From an uncultured Bacteroidales bacterium (GTDB lineage Bacteria; Bacteroidota; Bacteroidia; Bacteroidales; P3), in the NCBI GenBank assembly GCA_900317285.1, contig ONGA01000003.1, positions 1 through 64,000 on the forward strand: a stretch of 64,000 nucleotides of DNA, written 5' to 3'. The notes beneath the pieces are model-generated. The model saw nothing but the letters and a program-made list of their open reading frames with translations, did no database searches and had not been told where the DNA came from. Of the stretch, positions 41,069 to 50,270 are shown in pieces. Within the stretch, counting starts at the first letter, position 1, and each line of letters starts with the position of its first letter. The position numbers and the translations under genes are program-made.

Positions 41069-42430
41069 TTATCTGATGCCGTTCCTTGCAGCCTCATAGT
41101 CGGGTTCTTCTAGGAGTGAATAGAACCGGTCGGAGGCACGGCTACGGAAGAAAGAGTCGAAGTAGGCGGCTCGTGTCATGGAGTCCCAATGGATGGAACC
41201 GTATAAATAGCGCACATTATGGAAAGCCGAGAGTGCCGATGCCGCTAGCAACAAGAGCCAGAGAGCGACTCGCAGGAGCCCCTTTCGGGAAGCCACCCAT
41301 TCAATCCATGCTGCCAACGGCAATGCCAAAAGGGCGTAGCTCTCGATGAGCGCACGCATACCGCAGCTGCCGCCGTACCACCAGCACCACCATGAGAAGA
41401 CCACATAGAGGTTGAGTGCCAGGAAAATGAGTAGTGGCCAGAAATGGGTGCGATAACGACGGTAGAGCGGCACAAAGCCTACTAGCGAGAAGAGCATTAT
41501 GGGGGTGTATACCAGCCAGCCCTTGCGGAAACTGAAGAGCCCCTCCACAATCTTGGGGTCGCCAAAGAAGAACCGTTCTCTACTGCCATAGGAATAGAAG
41601 AACCAGTGCCCCGTGTTATAGTGCCAGTAGGCCAACTGGGGTACCCATACCAGCAATACCGCTACTGCCATCAGAAGCAGTTTCCACCACGACTTCAGCA
41701 TCAGATTCCATTTATCCCGGAAACTCTCTTTCGACCAGATGCCATAAAGTAGGAAGTAAAATACCACCAGGGCGTTGGTGGGGCGAATAAGACTAATCAG
41801 GCCTAGCGTAAGGCCCGTGGCAATCGACCGCCACACTGTCGGCCGCTCGTGCCAAAGTTCAGTGAGTAGCGCAAACAGGGCGAAAAGACAGAAACTGAAA
41901 ACATGCGACATCGGAGCCTCATACAGGCTGTACCAGTAGAGATTTGTACAGAGACCGATGACGAGGAGGGTTAACGCCGTCACCCAGTCGGCAAAGTAAC
42001 GTCTCAGCACCCGACGCAACAGCAGCAAACCCAGCACCGCATAGAAAAGTCCCGCCAACTGGAGCGCGAAAGCATAGGGCACCGAGAAACCGTCGGCCGC
42101 ATGGCCGAGTGCAGGGGCAACAGCATGTGCCATAAAGAAGAAAGGACTGTACATGACAGCCACACCCATCGAGGTCTTGATAACCTTGCTTCCATCAGGC
42201 AGGATTTCGGGCCAGTAGGTGCCCACATGTTCGTGGTCGGTGAACGAGAGAGTGAGGTCGTGCTCGATGAAGGTGGCGGGCAAGTAGGCGTAGTAAGAGA
42301 CAACATCCCAAGCGATAACCTTCTCGGGTTCGGAGTAGCGATGAGTATTGAACATGCGCAATAGCAGAATGGCGGCAATCAAGATGATGGCCACAAAGCT
42401 AAGGCTTATCGGTTGGCGAAATACTTTCAT
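41069..42430 (-). CDS. Polytopic membrane protein, probable GT-C-type glycosyltransferase
   Basis: A 453-residue protein with about ten membrane segments. After the first helix comes AWDVVSYYAYLPATFIEHDL, an Asp-containing periplasmic loop typical of Bacteroidota GT-C-like proteins; later IRPTNALVVFYFLLYG and SWWCWWYGGSCGMRALIESY, both recurrent in such proteins. Its start overlaps the GT2 stop by four bases, which supports a donor-synthase plus transferase pair. Confidence 0.65.
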   Translation of the reverse strand: MKVFRQPISLSFVAIILIAAILLLRMFNTHRYSEPEKVIAWDVVSYYAYLPATFIEHDLTLSFTDHEHVGTYWPEILPDGSKVIKTSMGVAVMYSPFFFMAHAVAPALGHAADGFSVPYAFALQLAGLFYAVLGLLLLRRVLRRYFADWVTALTLLVIGLCTNLYWYSLYEAPMSHVFSFCLFALFALLTELWHERPTVWRSIATGLTLGLISLIRPTNALVVFYFLLYGIWSKESFRDKWNLMLKSWWKLLLMAVAVLLVWVPQLAYWHYNTGHWFFYSYGSRERFFFGDPKIVEGLFSFRKGWLVYTPIMLFSLVGFVPLYRRYRTHFWPLLIFLALNLYVVFSWWCWWYGGSCGMRALIESYALLALPLAAWIEWVASRKGLLRVALWLLLLAASALSAFHNVRYLYGSIHWDSMTRAAYFDSFFRSRASDRFYSLLEEPDYEAARNGIR

Positions 42431-43371
42431 CGCTTGTCGAAAGGATTAGGAGCCGAGATGTCATACTGTGCTGCCGAGAGCAGCATCTGGAAGCCCAGAA
42501 TGAAGGTAAGTACCGCCACCATGATGGTGCCGGTGGGTGCTCCAAGACCGAGGCTGGCATAGTGAATCCATTCGCAGAGGCCGAAGATGAGGCCAAACAG
42601 GAACAGGGGTATGCCAGCAAGTAGGTAGAGCGAGCAGATGTTGAAGTCGTAGACGAAATAACTGAGGTGCAATCTCCGCAGCCAGGCGGCGATGAGCTTG
42701 GGAGGGAACGAGAGAAGGGTCTTGCTGATGCTGAGATTGGACTTCTCGTCGGCATAGATGGCGGGCATCGTCACCTCTTTGATGCGTGCGCCGGTGTAGT
42801 GCATCTCGATGAGCATGGAACTCTCAAAGAAGAATCGGTCGGCGACGCGTTGAAGGTCCATCTGTCGGAGTGTTTGTGTGCGTATGGCGAAGAAACCGTT
42901 TACGGGGTCGCTGACGTTCCAGTAGCCCGAAGAAGCTTTGACCAAGAAACCGATGCCCATGTTGCCAATGCGTCTGATGAAGGGCATCTTGCACAGCATT
43001 TGACGGTCGAAGAGACGATTGCCTTTTGCGAAGTCGGCATCGTTGAGAGCGTCGATCATCGGGGCGATGAAGCGGCTATCCATCTGGCCGTCGCCATCGA
43101 TTTTTACCACCACATCCATACCTGTTTCAATAGCTCTCAGGAAAGCACTCTTCATGGCGCCGCCGACCCCTTTGTTCTGTGGGTGGTGGATGGCGATGAT
43201 GCGGTTTCCGTTGACCAGTTGGTCGATCAGTTTTGGCGTGCTGTCGGGAGAGCAGTCGTCGACCAGGATGATGCTGTCAACAAAGTCGGGCAGCCCTGTA
43301 ACCACTTGTTGCAGGTGCTGCTCCACTTTGTAGCACGGTATAGCTACCGCTATCTTGAGGTTGTTGAGCAT
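42427..43371 (-). CDS. Membrane-anchored family 2 glycosyltransferase (polyprenyl-phosphate sugar synthase type)
   Basis: A 314-residue GT2 enzyme. The catalytic domain holds VAIPCYKVEQHLQQV, ILVDDCSPDSTPK, KIDGDGQMD (metal-binding DxD) and KGNRLFDRQM. Two C-terminal membrane helices follow (LYLLAGIPLFLFGLIFGL; IMVAVLTFILGFQMLL), as in GtrB/ArnC-type enzymes that load sugars onto polyprenyl phosphate. Its ATG touches the M16 peptidase stop by one base. Confidence 0.85.
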   Translation of the reverse strand: MLNNLKIAVAIPCYKVEQHLQQVVTGLPDFVDSIILVDDCSPDSTPKLIDQLVNGNRIIAIHHPQNKGVGGAMKSAFLRAIETGMDVVVKIDGDGQMDSRFIAPMIDALNDADFAKGNRLFDRQMLCKMPFIRRIGNMGIGFLVKASSGYWNVSDPVNGFFAIRTQTLRQMDLQRVADRFFFESSMLIEMHYTGARIKEVTMPAIYADEKSNLSISKTLLSFPPKLIAAWLRRLHLSYFVYDFNICSLYLLAGIPLFLFGLIFGLCEWIHYASLGLGAPTGTIMVAVLTFILGFQMLLSAAQYDISAPNPFDKR

Positions 43372-46280
43372 TAGTAGCCGAAGATTTCGTCCAGAGTCAG
43401 TTTCTTCACTTTGCCAAATTTGGCGAGGCGATTGAAGTCAATCTCACTTTCCTTGCCGAGTACAAGGTAGCGCTTTTTCTGACCCTTGATGTATTGTTTC
43501 TGGAAGTTGGTCAGGTCGCTCATGGACATCTTCTGGTATGCCTGGAAATTCTGCTTTGAAAGAGGCTCCTTCAAACCCATCTTTTCGCATTGGAGGTAGG
43601 CACTGATGATGCCGAACTTGGTGGTGCGGTTGGTCCGGCTGCCAGCGAGGAGGGCGTCCTTGGCGAGGTCGAAGTTCGCTTTGGCTTCGGGCATGTCGTT
43701 GAAGAGTTCCTCATAGGCATCGAGAGCATCGAAAAGTTTGTCGTTCTGAGTGATAATATTGGCACTGTTGTAGTACCATCCGTCTTTGCGACCAGTGTTG
43801 GTGTAATAACTGCTGGCACTATAGGCAAGGCTGCGCTTCTCACGCATCTCCTGGAAGACGATGGCGTTCATCGAGCCGCCGAAGTACTCGTTGAAAAGGT
43901 GCACCTTTGGCGACAGGGTGGTACTGTACTGGGCGCCACGGAAGTACTCGGTAAGATAGGTGTTCTTGGCGTTGTAGTCAACAAAGAGTACCTCGTTCTC
44001 AGAGGTCTCTACTGGCTGGTAGATCTTGTTGGCGGGCACATCCTTGGTGGGTTTCACAGTATGGATTTTGTTGACGGTGGCAGTGATTTCCTTGAGAGCC
44101 AGTGGACCGTAGTAGAGCACGCGGTGTTTGTATTGGAAGAGTTTGTGCAGAGCATCGGTGAGTTGCTTGGCAGTATAGGCGCGCAATTGAGCGTCGCTCA
44201 GTGTAGTACCTTTAATGTACTCTTCGCCGTAGATGCCGTAGGTGTTGAGTGCACGGAAAGCGGCACGCTGGTTGGTCTTGCTGTCGGAGCGACTCTTAAT
44301 GGCACGTTCCACAAGCATCTGCAGGGCTTCGTCGTTGGGCTGGCAAGAGGCCATAATCTCTTCCACGAGGGTCATGGCGCTCTCCATGTTTTCAGCCAGA
44401 CCGCTGATACCGACGGTGATGTTTTCGCCACCCACACTGAGGTTCCACGAACAAGCCAGTTTGTAGAACTCTTCCTGCAGCTGTTCGGCAGTGTGTTTGT
44501 CGGTGTTGAGGTATTCCACCAGGTCGGCGGCCAGGTCGATGGTTTTGTCGGCGGTGCTACCAAAATTGAAACGGTACTGCAGGTTGAAGGTGCCATTTTC
44601 CACGTTCTTTACATAAAGTATTTCGCTGCCGTTCTTGGTCTTGCCTTTTTGGAGGCTTTTGGTGAAATTGATGAAAACGGGCTGGATGGGTTTGGCTTTG
44701 GCAGCGTCAGCTTTGATGCTGGCCAGGAAGTCGCTCTCGTTGTCGCGGCTCACACTGATGGGGGTGATGGCGGGCTTATCGACCTTGGCAATTGGATCAG
44801 GGGTGTCCTGATGCTTGTAGACAATGACATAATTGTTGTCTTTGCAGATGCGGTTGGCGAATTCGACGATGTCTTTCTTTGTGATTTTAGCCAACTCGTT
44901 GATTTCGTTGCACACCTGGTCCCAGGTCTGGTGTTGAACGAAAGCGTAGGCCATCTGGGAGGCACGGCTATCGTTGCTCTCAGCCTGTTTCATGATATGG
45001 AGTTTCAGCTGGTTGATACCGGCCTTGATGAGGTCTTCGTCAAATTGACCCGCTTTCAGAAGCTCGATTTGCTCCAACAGCAGGTCACGCAGCTGTCCAA
45101 GAGTCTGGCCCTGAGTGGGGCGACCGCCGAGCATGAAGGCTGCATAGTCGTTGAGGGTATAGGTGCCGGCGTATGCGCCGAGGCAGAGCTGCTTCTGGTT
45201 GAGGTTGAGGTCAATCAGACCGCAGCTTCCGTTGTTGAGCACGTACTCCATGGCCTGTGCCAGCAGGGCGTCGCGGCTACCGTTACCTTCTTCAATGCGG
45301 AAGGCCATGGTGAGGCTCTCGGGATCCTGGCCGTTCACAAGACGGATGATGGGGCTAGTGATGGGGCTCTCTTTTGTTTTGTGGAATTCGGGCACATTGC
45401 CGGGTACCCAACTACCGAAATATTTGTCGATAATCTTGATGGCTTCGTCAGGGTTGAAGTCACCGGCCATGGCAATGCACATATTGTTAGGTACATAGTA
45501 GGTGTGGTGGAAGCGGTAGATGTTGGTCATTGAGGGATTCTTCAGGTGGTCAATGGTGCCGAGGGTGGTCTGTGTGCCATAGGGATGGTGGGGGAAGAGT
45601 CCGCGGAACAGCTCTTCGTTCACGCGACGGTTGTCTTGTGCCAGACTGATGTTCTTCTCTTCATAGACGGCTTCCAACTCGGTGTGGAAGAGGCGTAGCA
45701 CGAGGTTGGGGAAGCGGTCACCCTCCACCTTGGCCCAAGTTTCCAGTTGGTTAGAGGGGATGTCCTCAACATACATGGTGTAGTCGTTGCTGGTGAAGGC
45801 GTTGGTGCCCTGGCTGCCGATGGCGGTCATGCTTTTATCGTACTCGTTGGCAATGGCGATGGTCGATGCAACGTAGCTGATGGAGTCAATCTGGTGGTAG
45901 ATTTCGGCACGTTTTTTGTTGTCTTTTGTCTTGCGATAGACTTCGTACAGGGCTTCGATTTTGTCCAATTCCACTTTTTCGCGTTCCCAGTCGGTGGTGC
46001 CAAGTTTCTGGCTACCTTTGAACATCATGTGCTCCAGGTAGTGGGCCAAGCCGGTGGTTTCTTTAGGGTCGTTTTTCGAACCTGCACGTACGGCGATGTA
46101 GGTCTGGATGCGTGGTGCATCCTTGTAGACGCTCATGAACACCTTGAGGCCGTTTTTCAGCGTGTACTCGCGTACACCGAAGGGGTCGTTGGAGTAGGTC
46201 TTGTACTCATACTTCTGTGCGCTCACGCTGCCCGCCAGCATGACGGTTACGAAGCACAGCATCATCGTGATTTTTTTCAT
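43371..46280 (-). CDS. M16 (insulinase/pitrilysin) family metallopeptidase
   Basis: A 969-residue exported peptidase with signal peptide ending near SVSAQ. The active N-terminal M16 unit has the inverted zinc motif HYLEH (His80, Glu83 catalytic, His84) and the distal Glu in HTELEAVYEEKN. Three more M16-type units follow; the C-terminal half has no HxxEH and is structural. It would degrade peptides in the periplasm. It heads a group with glycosyltransferase genes and has a perfect promoter at 46334-46365. Confidence 0.93.
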   Translation of the reverse strand: MKKITMMLCFVTVMLAGSVSAQKYEYKTYSNDPFGVREYTLKNGLKVFMSVYKDAPRIQTYIAVRAGSKNDPKETTGLAHYLEHMMFKGSQKLGTTDWEREKVELDKIEALYEVYRKTKDNKKRAEIYHQIDSISYVASTIAIANEYDKSMTAIGSQGTNAFTSNDYTMYVEDIPSNQLETWAKVEGDRFPNLVLRLFHTELEAVYEEKNISLAQDNRRVNEELFRGLFPHHPYGTQTTLGTIDHLKNPSMTNIYRFHHTYYVPNNMCIAMAGDFNPDEAIKIIDKYFGSWVPGNVPEFHKTKESPITSPIIRLVNGQDPESLTMAFRIEEGNGSRDALLAQAMEYVLNNGSCGLIDLNLNQKQLCLGAYAGTYTLNDYAAFMLGGRPTQGQTLGQLRDLLLEQIELLKAGQFDEDLIKAGINQLKLHIMKQAESNDSRASQMAYAFVQHQTWDQVCNEINELAKITKKDIVEFANRICKDNNYVIVYKHQDTPDPIAKVDKPAITPISVSRDNESDFLASIKADAAKAKPIQPVFINFTKSLQKGKTKNGSEILYVKNVENGTFNLQYRFNFGSTADKTIDLAADLVEYLNTDKHTAEQLQEEFYKLACSWNLSVGGENITVGISGLAENMESAMTLVEEIMASCQPNDEALQMLVERAIKSRSDSKTNQRAAFRALNTYGIYGEEYIKGTTLSDAQLRAYTAKQLTDALHKLFQYKHRVLYYGPLALKEITATVNKIHTVKPTKDVPANKIYQPVETSENEVLFVDYNAKNTYLTEYFRGAQYSTTLSPKVHLFNEYFGGSMNAIVFQEMREKRSLAYSASSYYTNTGRKDGWYYNSANIITQNDKLFDALDAYEELFNDMPEAKANFDLAKDALLAGSRTNRTTKFGIISAYLQCEKMGLKEPLSKQNFQAYQKMSMSDLTNFQKQYIKGQKKRYLVLGKESEIDFNRLAKFGKVKKLTLDEIFGY

Positions 46281-46333
46281 TCTATTAATTGTTTATGAAT
46301 ATATTAAATGATATTATCTGACGTAAATCATCT

Positions 46334-46365
46334 GCAAAGATACGGATTTTTTTTTATCTGCCAAA
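46334..46365 (-). promoter_or_regulatory. Bacteroidota promoter for the M16 peptidase operon
   Basis: On the minus strand TTTG (46362-46365), 19 bases, TATCTTTGC (46334-46342), 54 bases before the ATG. Confidence 0.87.
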
Positions 46366-46554
46366 ATAAAAAATACACCGCTTAATCTCCTTGTTTTCTT
46401 CCCGTTTCCTACGTTTTTCAACGGGAGGGGTTTGATAACTTTTTTCCGCATGGGTTGCACTATATATAAAAGTGTAGTATTTTTACAAATCATTTCATTG
46501 CCATTGTTTTGGCATAATAGGTTTGTAATTAAGAAGATAAATAATAATAGCACG

Positions 46555-47433
46555 ATGAAAAACAGCGTAAAAGAACTGACCGAGGGCATGCAACGCCTCT
46601 GCTCTATTGCCAATCGCATTGTCGCCCGTCCCGGCGACGTGAGTCGGATTGAACGCGACCTCCTTCTCGAGGATCTCCGCAAACTCTATGAGGTGGCGCT
46701 CCGGCTCGACTCTGACGAGTCTGTCGACCAACCCGCTCCTACCATGGCATCCCTTCCTGCAGAGCCTGAGACCAAAATGCCCGACGACGAGATTCTTTCC
46801 TCTACCGTTATGGCAACCATGGCTGCCATGTCTGTCCCCGAGCCCACTCCCGAGCCTGAACCCACTCCCGAGCCTGCTTCCATTCCCGAACCAGAGCCGG
46901 AGCCCGATCCCATCCCCGAACCTGAACCCGAGCCAGTCGAGATGCCCAAGATGGAGGAATTGGAGTCCAATGGCAATAGTCTCCTTTTCGACGAAGTAAT
47001 AATAGAATCCGAACCCGAACCTGCTCCTGAGCCTGAAGCCGAACCTGAACCTGCTCCCGAACCGGAGCCTATTTCCGAGCCTGAGGTTGTCCCTGCTCCC
47101 GCATCCAAGACTGCTGGTGCACAGGCCTCATTGCTAGACTATCTTAACCATCCCGTTGACGAGAAGCCTACGGTCCGCACCCTCGGCGAAAGTCTTGAAA
47201 AGAAGGTTTCCGACCTCCGCAGCGTTATCAACATCAACGATAAGTTTAGCTTCATGAGCGACCTCTTCCACAACAACATGAAGGCCTATAATGACTTTAT
47301 TCTCCGTCTCAACGCCATCGACAATCGTGATGAGGCACTGCTCTGTGTCAACGAGGTCTCTGCACAGTACAAATGGGACGACAATTCTCCCGCTGTTCAG
47401 TCCTTCTACAAAGTGTTTGACAAGAAATTCTAA
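46555..47433 (+). CDS. Hypothetical protein with a Glu-Pro repeat linker, ahead of gmk
   Basis: A 292-residue protein from ATG 46555 without a signal peptide. Residues 1-65 are helical. Residues about 95-190 are dominated by [12 protein letters not shown] repeats, likely an extended rigid acidic linker. Residues about 195-292 form a helical domain ([44 protein letters not shown]). It opens the gmk-mre operon, 4 bases before gmk. A weak -7-like TATTTTTAC lies near 46478. The function is unknown. Confidence 0.75.
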   Translation: MKNSVKELTEGMQRLCSIANRIVARPGDVSRIERDLLLEDLRKLYEVALRLDSDESVDQPAPTMASLPAEPETKMPDDEILSSTVMATMAAMSVPEPTPEPEPTPEPASIPEPEPEPDPIPEPEPEPVEMPKMEELESNGNSLLFDEVIIESEPEPAPEPEAEPEPAPEPEPISEPEVVPAPASKTAGAQASLLDYLNHPVDEKPTVRTLGESLEKKVSDLRSVININDKFSFMSDLFHNNMKAYNDFILRLNAIDNRDEALLCVNEVSAQYKWDDNSPAVQSFYKVFDKKF

Positions 47434-47437
47434 CGTT

Positions 47438-48001
47438 ATGGGCAAGGCAATCCTCTTCTCTGCCCCTTCGGGTTGTGGCAAGACCACCATCATCAAAGAA
47501 CTCATGCAGTATTTCGACTGCTTTGACTTCAGTATTAGTGCAACCTCTCGCAAGCCTCGTGGCGAGGAGGTCGACGGCAGGGACTACTATTTCCTCAGTC
47601 ACGACGACTTCAAGGCACGTGTCGACAAAGGCGACTTCCTCGAGTGGGAGGAGGTCTATCAGGGCACCTGCTATGGCACTCTCAAGAGTGAGGTTGAACG
47701 AATTTGGAACAACGGCAAGGTTATAGTTTTCGATGTTGATGTTAATGGTGGTAAGAATATCAAGCGCTATTTTGGCAACGACGCCCTCTCCGTATTCGTT
47801 ATGCCTCCCAGCATCGAAGTGCTCGAACAGCGCCTTCGCAGCCGTGGTACCGACAGTGAGGAGGCCATAGCCAAACGTCTCGGCCGTAGCGCTGAGGAGC
47901 TGAAGCAGGCTCCCCATTTCGATGTCACTATTGTCAACGACGACCTCCAGCGTGCCGTCAACGAAGCGAAGCAAATAATTGAGAAGTTTATCAATGAATA
48001 G
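47438..48001 (+). CDS. gmk: Guanylate kinase
   Basis: A 187-residue kinase converting GMP to GDP. The P-loop is FSAPSGCGKTTI at residues 6-17; GMP-binding blocks are SATSRKPRGEEVDGRDYYFLS and EWEEVYQGTCYGT, with DVDVNGG as the Walker B region. It overlaps the mreC start by 8 bases. Confidence 0.95.
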   Translation: MGKAILFSAPSGCGKTTIIKELMQYFDCFDFSISATSRKPRGEEVDGRDYYFLSHDDFKARVDKGDFLEWEEVYQGTCYGTLKSEVERIWNNGKVIVFDVDVNGGKNIKRYFGNDALSVFVMPPSIEVLEQRLRSRGTDSEEAIAKRLGRSAEELKQAPHFDVTIVNDDLQRAVNEAKQIIEKFINE

Positions 48002-48839
48002 AAACCGGCTACTCTCTGTACTCAAGAAATACGATTATATCGAGGTTTTTATCCTCCTTGTCATCGTGTCGTTGGTGCTTATGTCCAGGACAAGCTACTA
48101 CCAGAGTTCCAAAATTGTGGCATGGACCAACAATATCGCCGGCAACTGGTATCAGGGCATCAATAGCATCGGCGGCTACTTTGGCCTCAAGGGTGAGAAT
48201 GACCGCCTTGCTGCCGAGAATGCCCAGTTGCGTGCCCAGTTGGCCTCCTCCTACCTTAGCTATAACGACAGTGTCTTCGTTGTCAACGACACTACCTACC
48301 GCCAGCGCTATTCCTATACCGAAGCACGCGTCATCAAAAACTCTTGGAGCCAGCAGAACAACTACATCATGATCAATAAGGGCAGTGCCCACGGCATCGA
48401 ACCCGACATGGCTGTCATCTCTCCCGAAGGCATCGTCGGTGTTGTCATGTCAGTATCTACAAACTTCTCTACCATCATGCCTGTTCTTCACTCCGACAGC
48501 CGTAATAGTGTCAAGGTGCGTCGCACCGGTATCAGCGGTTCGCTCGTATGGGACGGTCTTGACTACCGTTACGCCCAGATTATCGATGTCCCCACCACCC
48601 ACAAGTTCGAGGCTGATGACACCATCATCACTTCGGGTCTTGCCAACGATTTCCCCGAGGGCATACCCGTGGGCTATGTCAAGGACGCCGAGAATCTCTC
48701 TGGCAGCGGATTCTACAGGGTACGTATCCGCCTCGCCACCGATTTTAACAAACTAGACCACGTATATATCATCAACAACCACTTCCGCGAGGAACAGGAG
48801 AAACTGATGGAGAAAACAATTTTAAATGAAGAGAAATAG
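47994..48839 (+). CDS. mreC: Rod shape-determining protein MreC
   Basis: A 281-residue inner-membrane protein with one N-terminal helix (YIEVFILLVIVSLVLMS), a periplasmic coiled coil (GENDRLAAENAQLRAQL) and the two beta-barrel MreC core (NNYIMINKGSAHGIEPDMAVISPEGIVGVV, NDFPEGIPVGYVKDAE). It works with MreB, MreD, PBP2 and RodA in cell elongation. Here mreB is not adjacent, and a TraB gene separates it from mreD. Confidence 0.92.
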   Translation: MNRNRLLSVLKKYDYIEVFILLVIVSLVLMSRTSYYQSSKIVAWTNNIAGNWYQGINSIGGYFGLKGENDRLAAENAQLRAQLASSYLSYNDSVFVVNDTTYRQRYSYTEARVIKNSWSQQNNYIMINKGSAHGIEPDMAVISPEGIVGVVMSVSTNFSTIMPVLHSDSRNSVKVRRTGISGSLVWDGLDYRYAQIIDVPTTHKFEADDTIITSGLANDFPEGIPVGYVKDAENLSGSGFYRVRIRLATDFNKLDHVYIINNHFREEQEKLMEKTILNEEK

Positions 48840-48843
48840 CGAT

Positions 48844-49755
48844 ATGAAAAAAATCATTGTTTGGGGTCTGATAGGCCTGATGGGTCTGATGGGTGGCAGT
48901 GCGCAGGCACAGCTGCTCTATAAGATTTCGGGTAAGGGTTTGAAGGCACCGAGCTACATTGTGGGTACCTACCACCTGGCACCGGCCTCGTATGCCGACA
49001 GCATTTCCGGTCTGCGTGCTGCTTTTGAAGCCACTGAGCAGGTCTGCGGCGAGGTGGATATGCTGGAGACCATGAAGCCGGAAAATTTAGCTAAAATGCA
49101 GGAGGCACAGATGCTTCCCGAGGGGAAGACTCTGTCGTCGCTCCTCACGGCAGAGCAGTTGGACCGCCTCAATGCACTGTTGCGAGAGGTAATGGGTGTG
49201 GACCTGACGAATCCCGCAATGGCAGGGCAACTCGACAAGGTGACGCCCATGGCGCTAGAGACCACACTGACGCTGCTGCTTTACATGAAAAACGTTGCAG
49301 GAATAAATCCGGCTGACATGATTGACACCTACTTCCAACGTGAGGCGATGAAAGGCGGCAAGAAGGTCATCGGATTCGAGACTGCCGATTTCCAGATGGA
49401 TATCCTCTACGGAGCCCCGCTGGAAAAGCAGGTAGAGGATCTGATGTGCTTTGTGGACAATTTTCAGGAACAGGTAGAGATGGCCGACTTCATCACCGCC
49501 GCCTATTTCGCCCAGGACTTGGAACAACTCGAAGAATTGAATCTGGAGGAACAAAAAGGAACATGCACCTCCGATCCGGAAGACAACGACAAACTTCTCT
49601 ATAACCGCAATGCCAATTGGGTGAAGGCCATGCCCGACATTATGAAAGAGCATTCTACATTTTTTGCTGTGGGCGCCGGCCATCTCTGTGGTGAGCGCGG
49701 CGTGTTGAGAATGCTCGAGGCCGATGGATACAAGATTGAAGCTGTAAAGAAATGA
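48844..49755 (+). CDS. TraB/GumN family exported protein
   Basis: A 303-residue protein from ATG 48844 with signal peptide (GLMGGSAQAQ). TraB/GumN motifs are GTYHLAPASYAD near residue 40 and the C-terminal GAGHLCGERGVLRMLEADGY. The family includes TIKI-type metalloproteases, with the two GxxH motifs as suspected metal ligands. It is inserted between mreC and mreD with 4-base spacing and 4-base overlap, so it is part of the elongation operon here. Confidence 0.85.
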   Translation: MKKIIVWGLIGLMGLMGGSAQAQLLYKISGKGLKAPSYIVGTYHLAPASYADSISGLRAAFEATEQVCGEVDMLETMKPENLAKMQEAQMLPEGKTLSSLLTAEQLDRLNALLREVMGVDLTNPAMAGQLDKVTPMALETTLTLLLYMKNVAGINPADMIDTYFQREAMKGGKKVIGFETADFQMDILYGAPLEKQVEDLMCFVDNFQEQVEMADFITAAYFAQDLEQLEELNLEEQKGTCTSDPEDNDKLLYNRNANWVKAMPDIMKEHSTFFAVGAGHLCGERGVLRMLEADGYKIEAVKK

Positions 49756-50270
49756 ATAAGAATATTTGGAAAATAATCGGACGTTTCGCCCTGCTGATGG
49801 CAATACAGATGCTGGTGCTCAACCATGTATACCTGGGCGGCTATGTGATGCCAATGCTGTATGTACTGTTCATCCTGATGCTGCCTACTAACACAGGGCG
49901 CATCCCAATGCTGCTGATAGCCTTCGGCACGGGATTGCTGGTCGACATAATGAGCAACATGCTGGGTTTCCATGCTTTGGCCTGCACTGCGGTGGCAATG
50001 TTGCGCATACTTTATGCCGACCGCATTCTCACACGCAACGAGCCCGTCGTCATTGGCACCCCCAGCATCTATAGTGTCACCCCGCAGTATTTTATCACCT
50101 ATCTCCTCGTACTCTTTGGTTTCTTCTATTTTGTTTTCTTTACCATCGAGATTTTCGGTTTCCGCAGTTTCTGGAGTATTCTCTTCGCTACCATTTGCAG
50201 CACTGTCGTCTCCACGCTTCTTGCCGTACTCTACCAGTATATTTTCCTGAAAAAGGAGACCACGGTATGA
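49752..50270 (+). CDS. mreD: Rod shape-determining protein MreD
   Basis: A 172-residue protein with five or six membrane helices and the MreD-typical GGYVMPMLYVLFILMLP, GTGLLVDIMSNMLGFHALAC. It is the membrane partner of MreC. Its last four bases overlap the porZ start; a PBP2/RodA pair, usual after mreD in Bacteroidales, is absent. Confidence 0.88.
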   Translation: MNKNIWKIIGRFALLMAIQMLVLNHVYLGGYVMPMLYVLFILMLPTNTGRIPMLLIAFGTGLLVDIMSNMLGFHALACTAVAMLRILYADRILTRNEPVVIGTPSIYSVTPQYFITYLLVLFGFFYFVFFTIEIFGFRSFWSILFATICSTVVSTLLAVLYQYIFLKKETTV

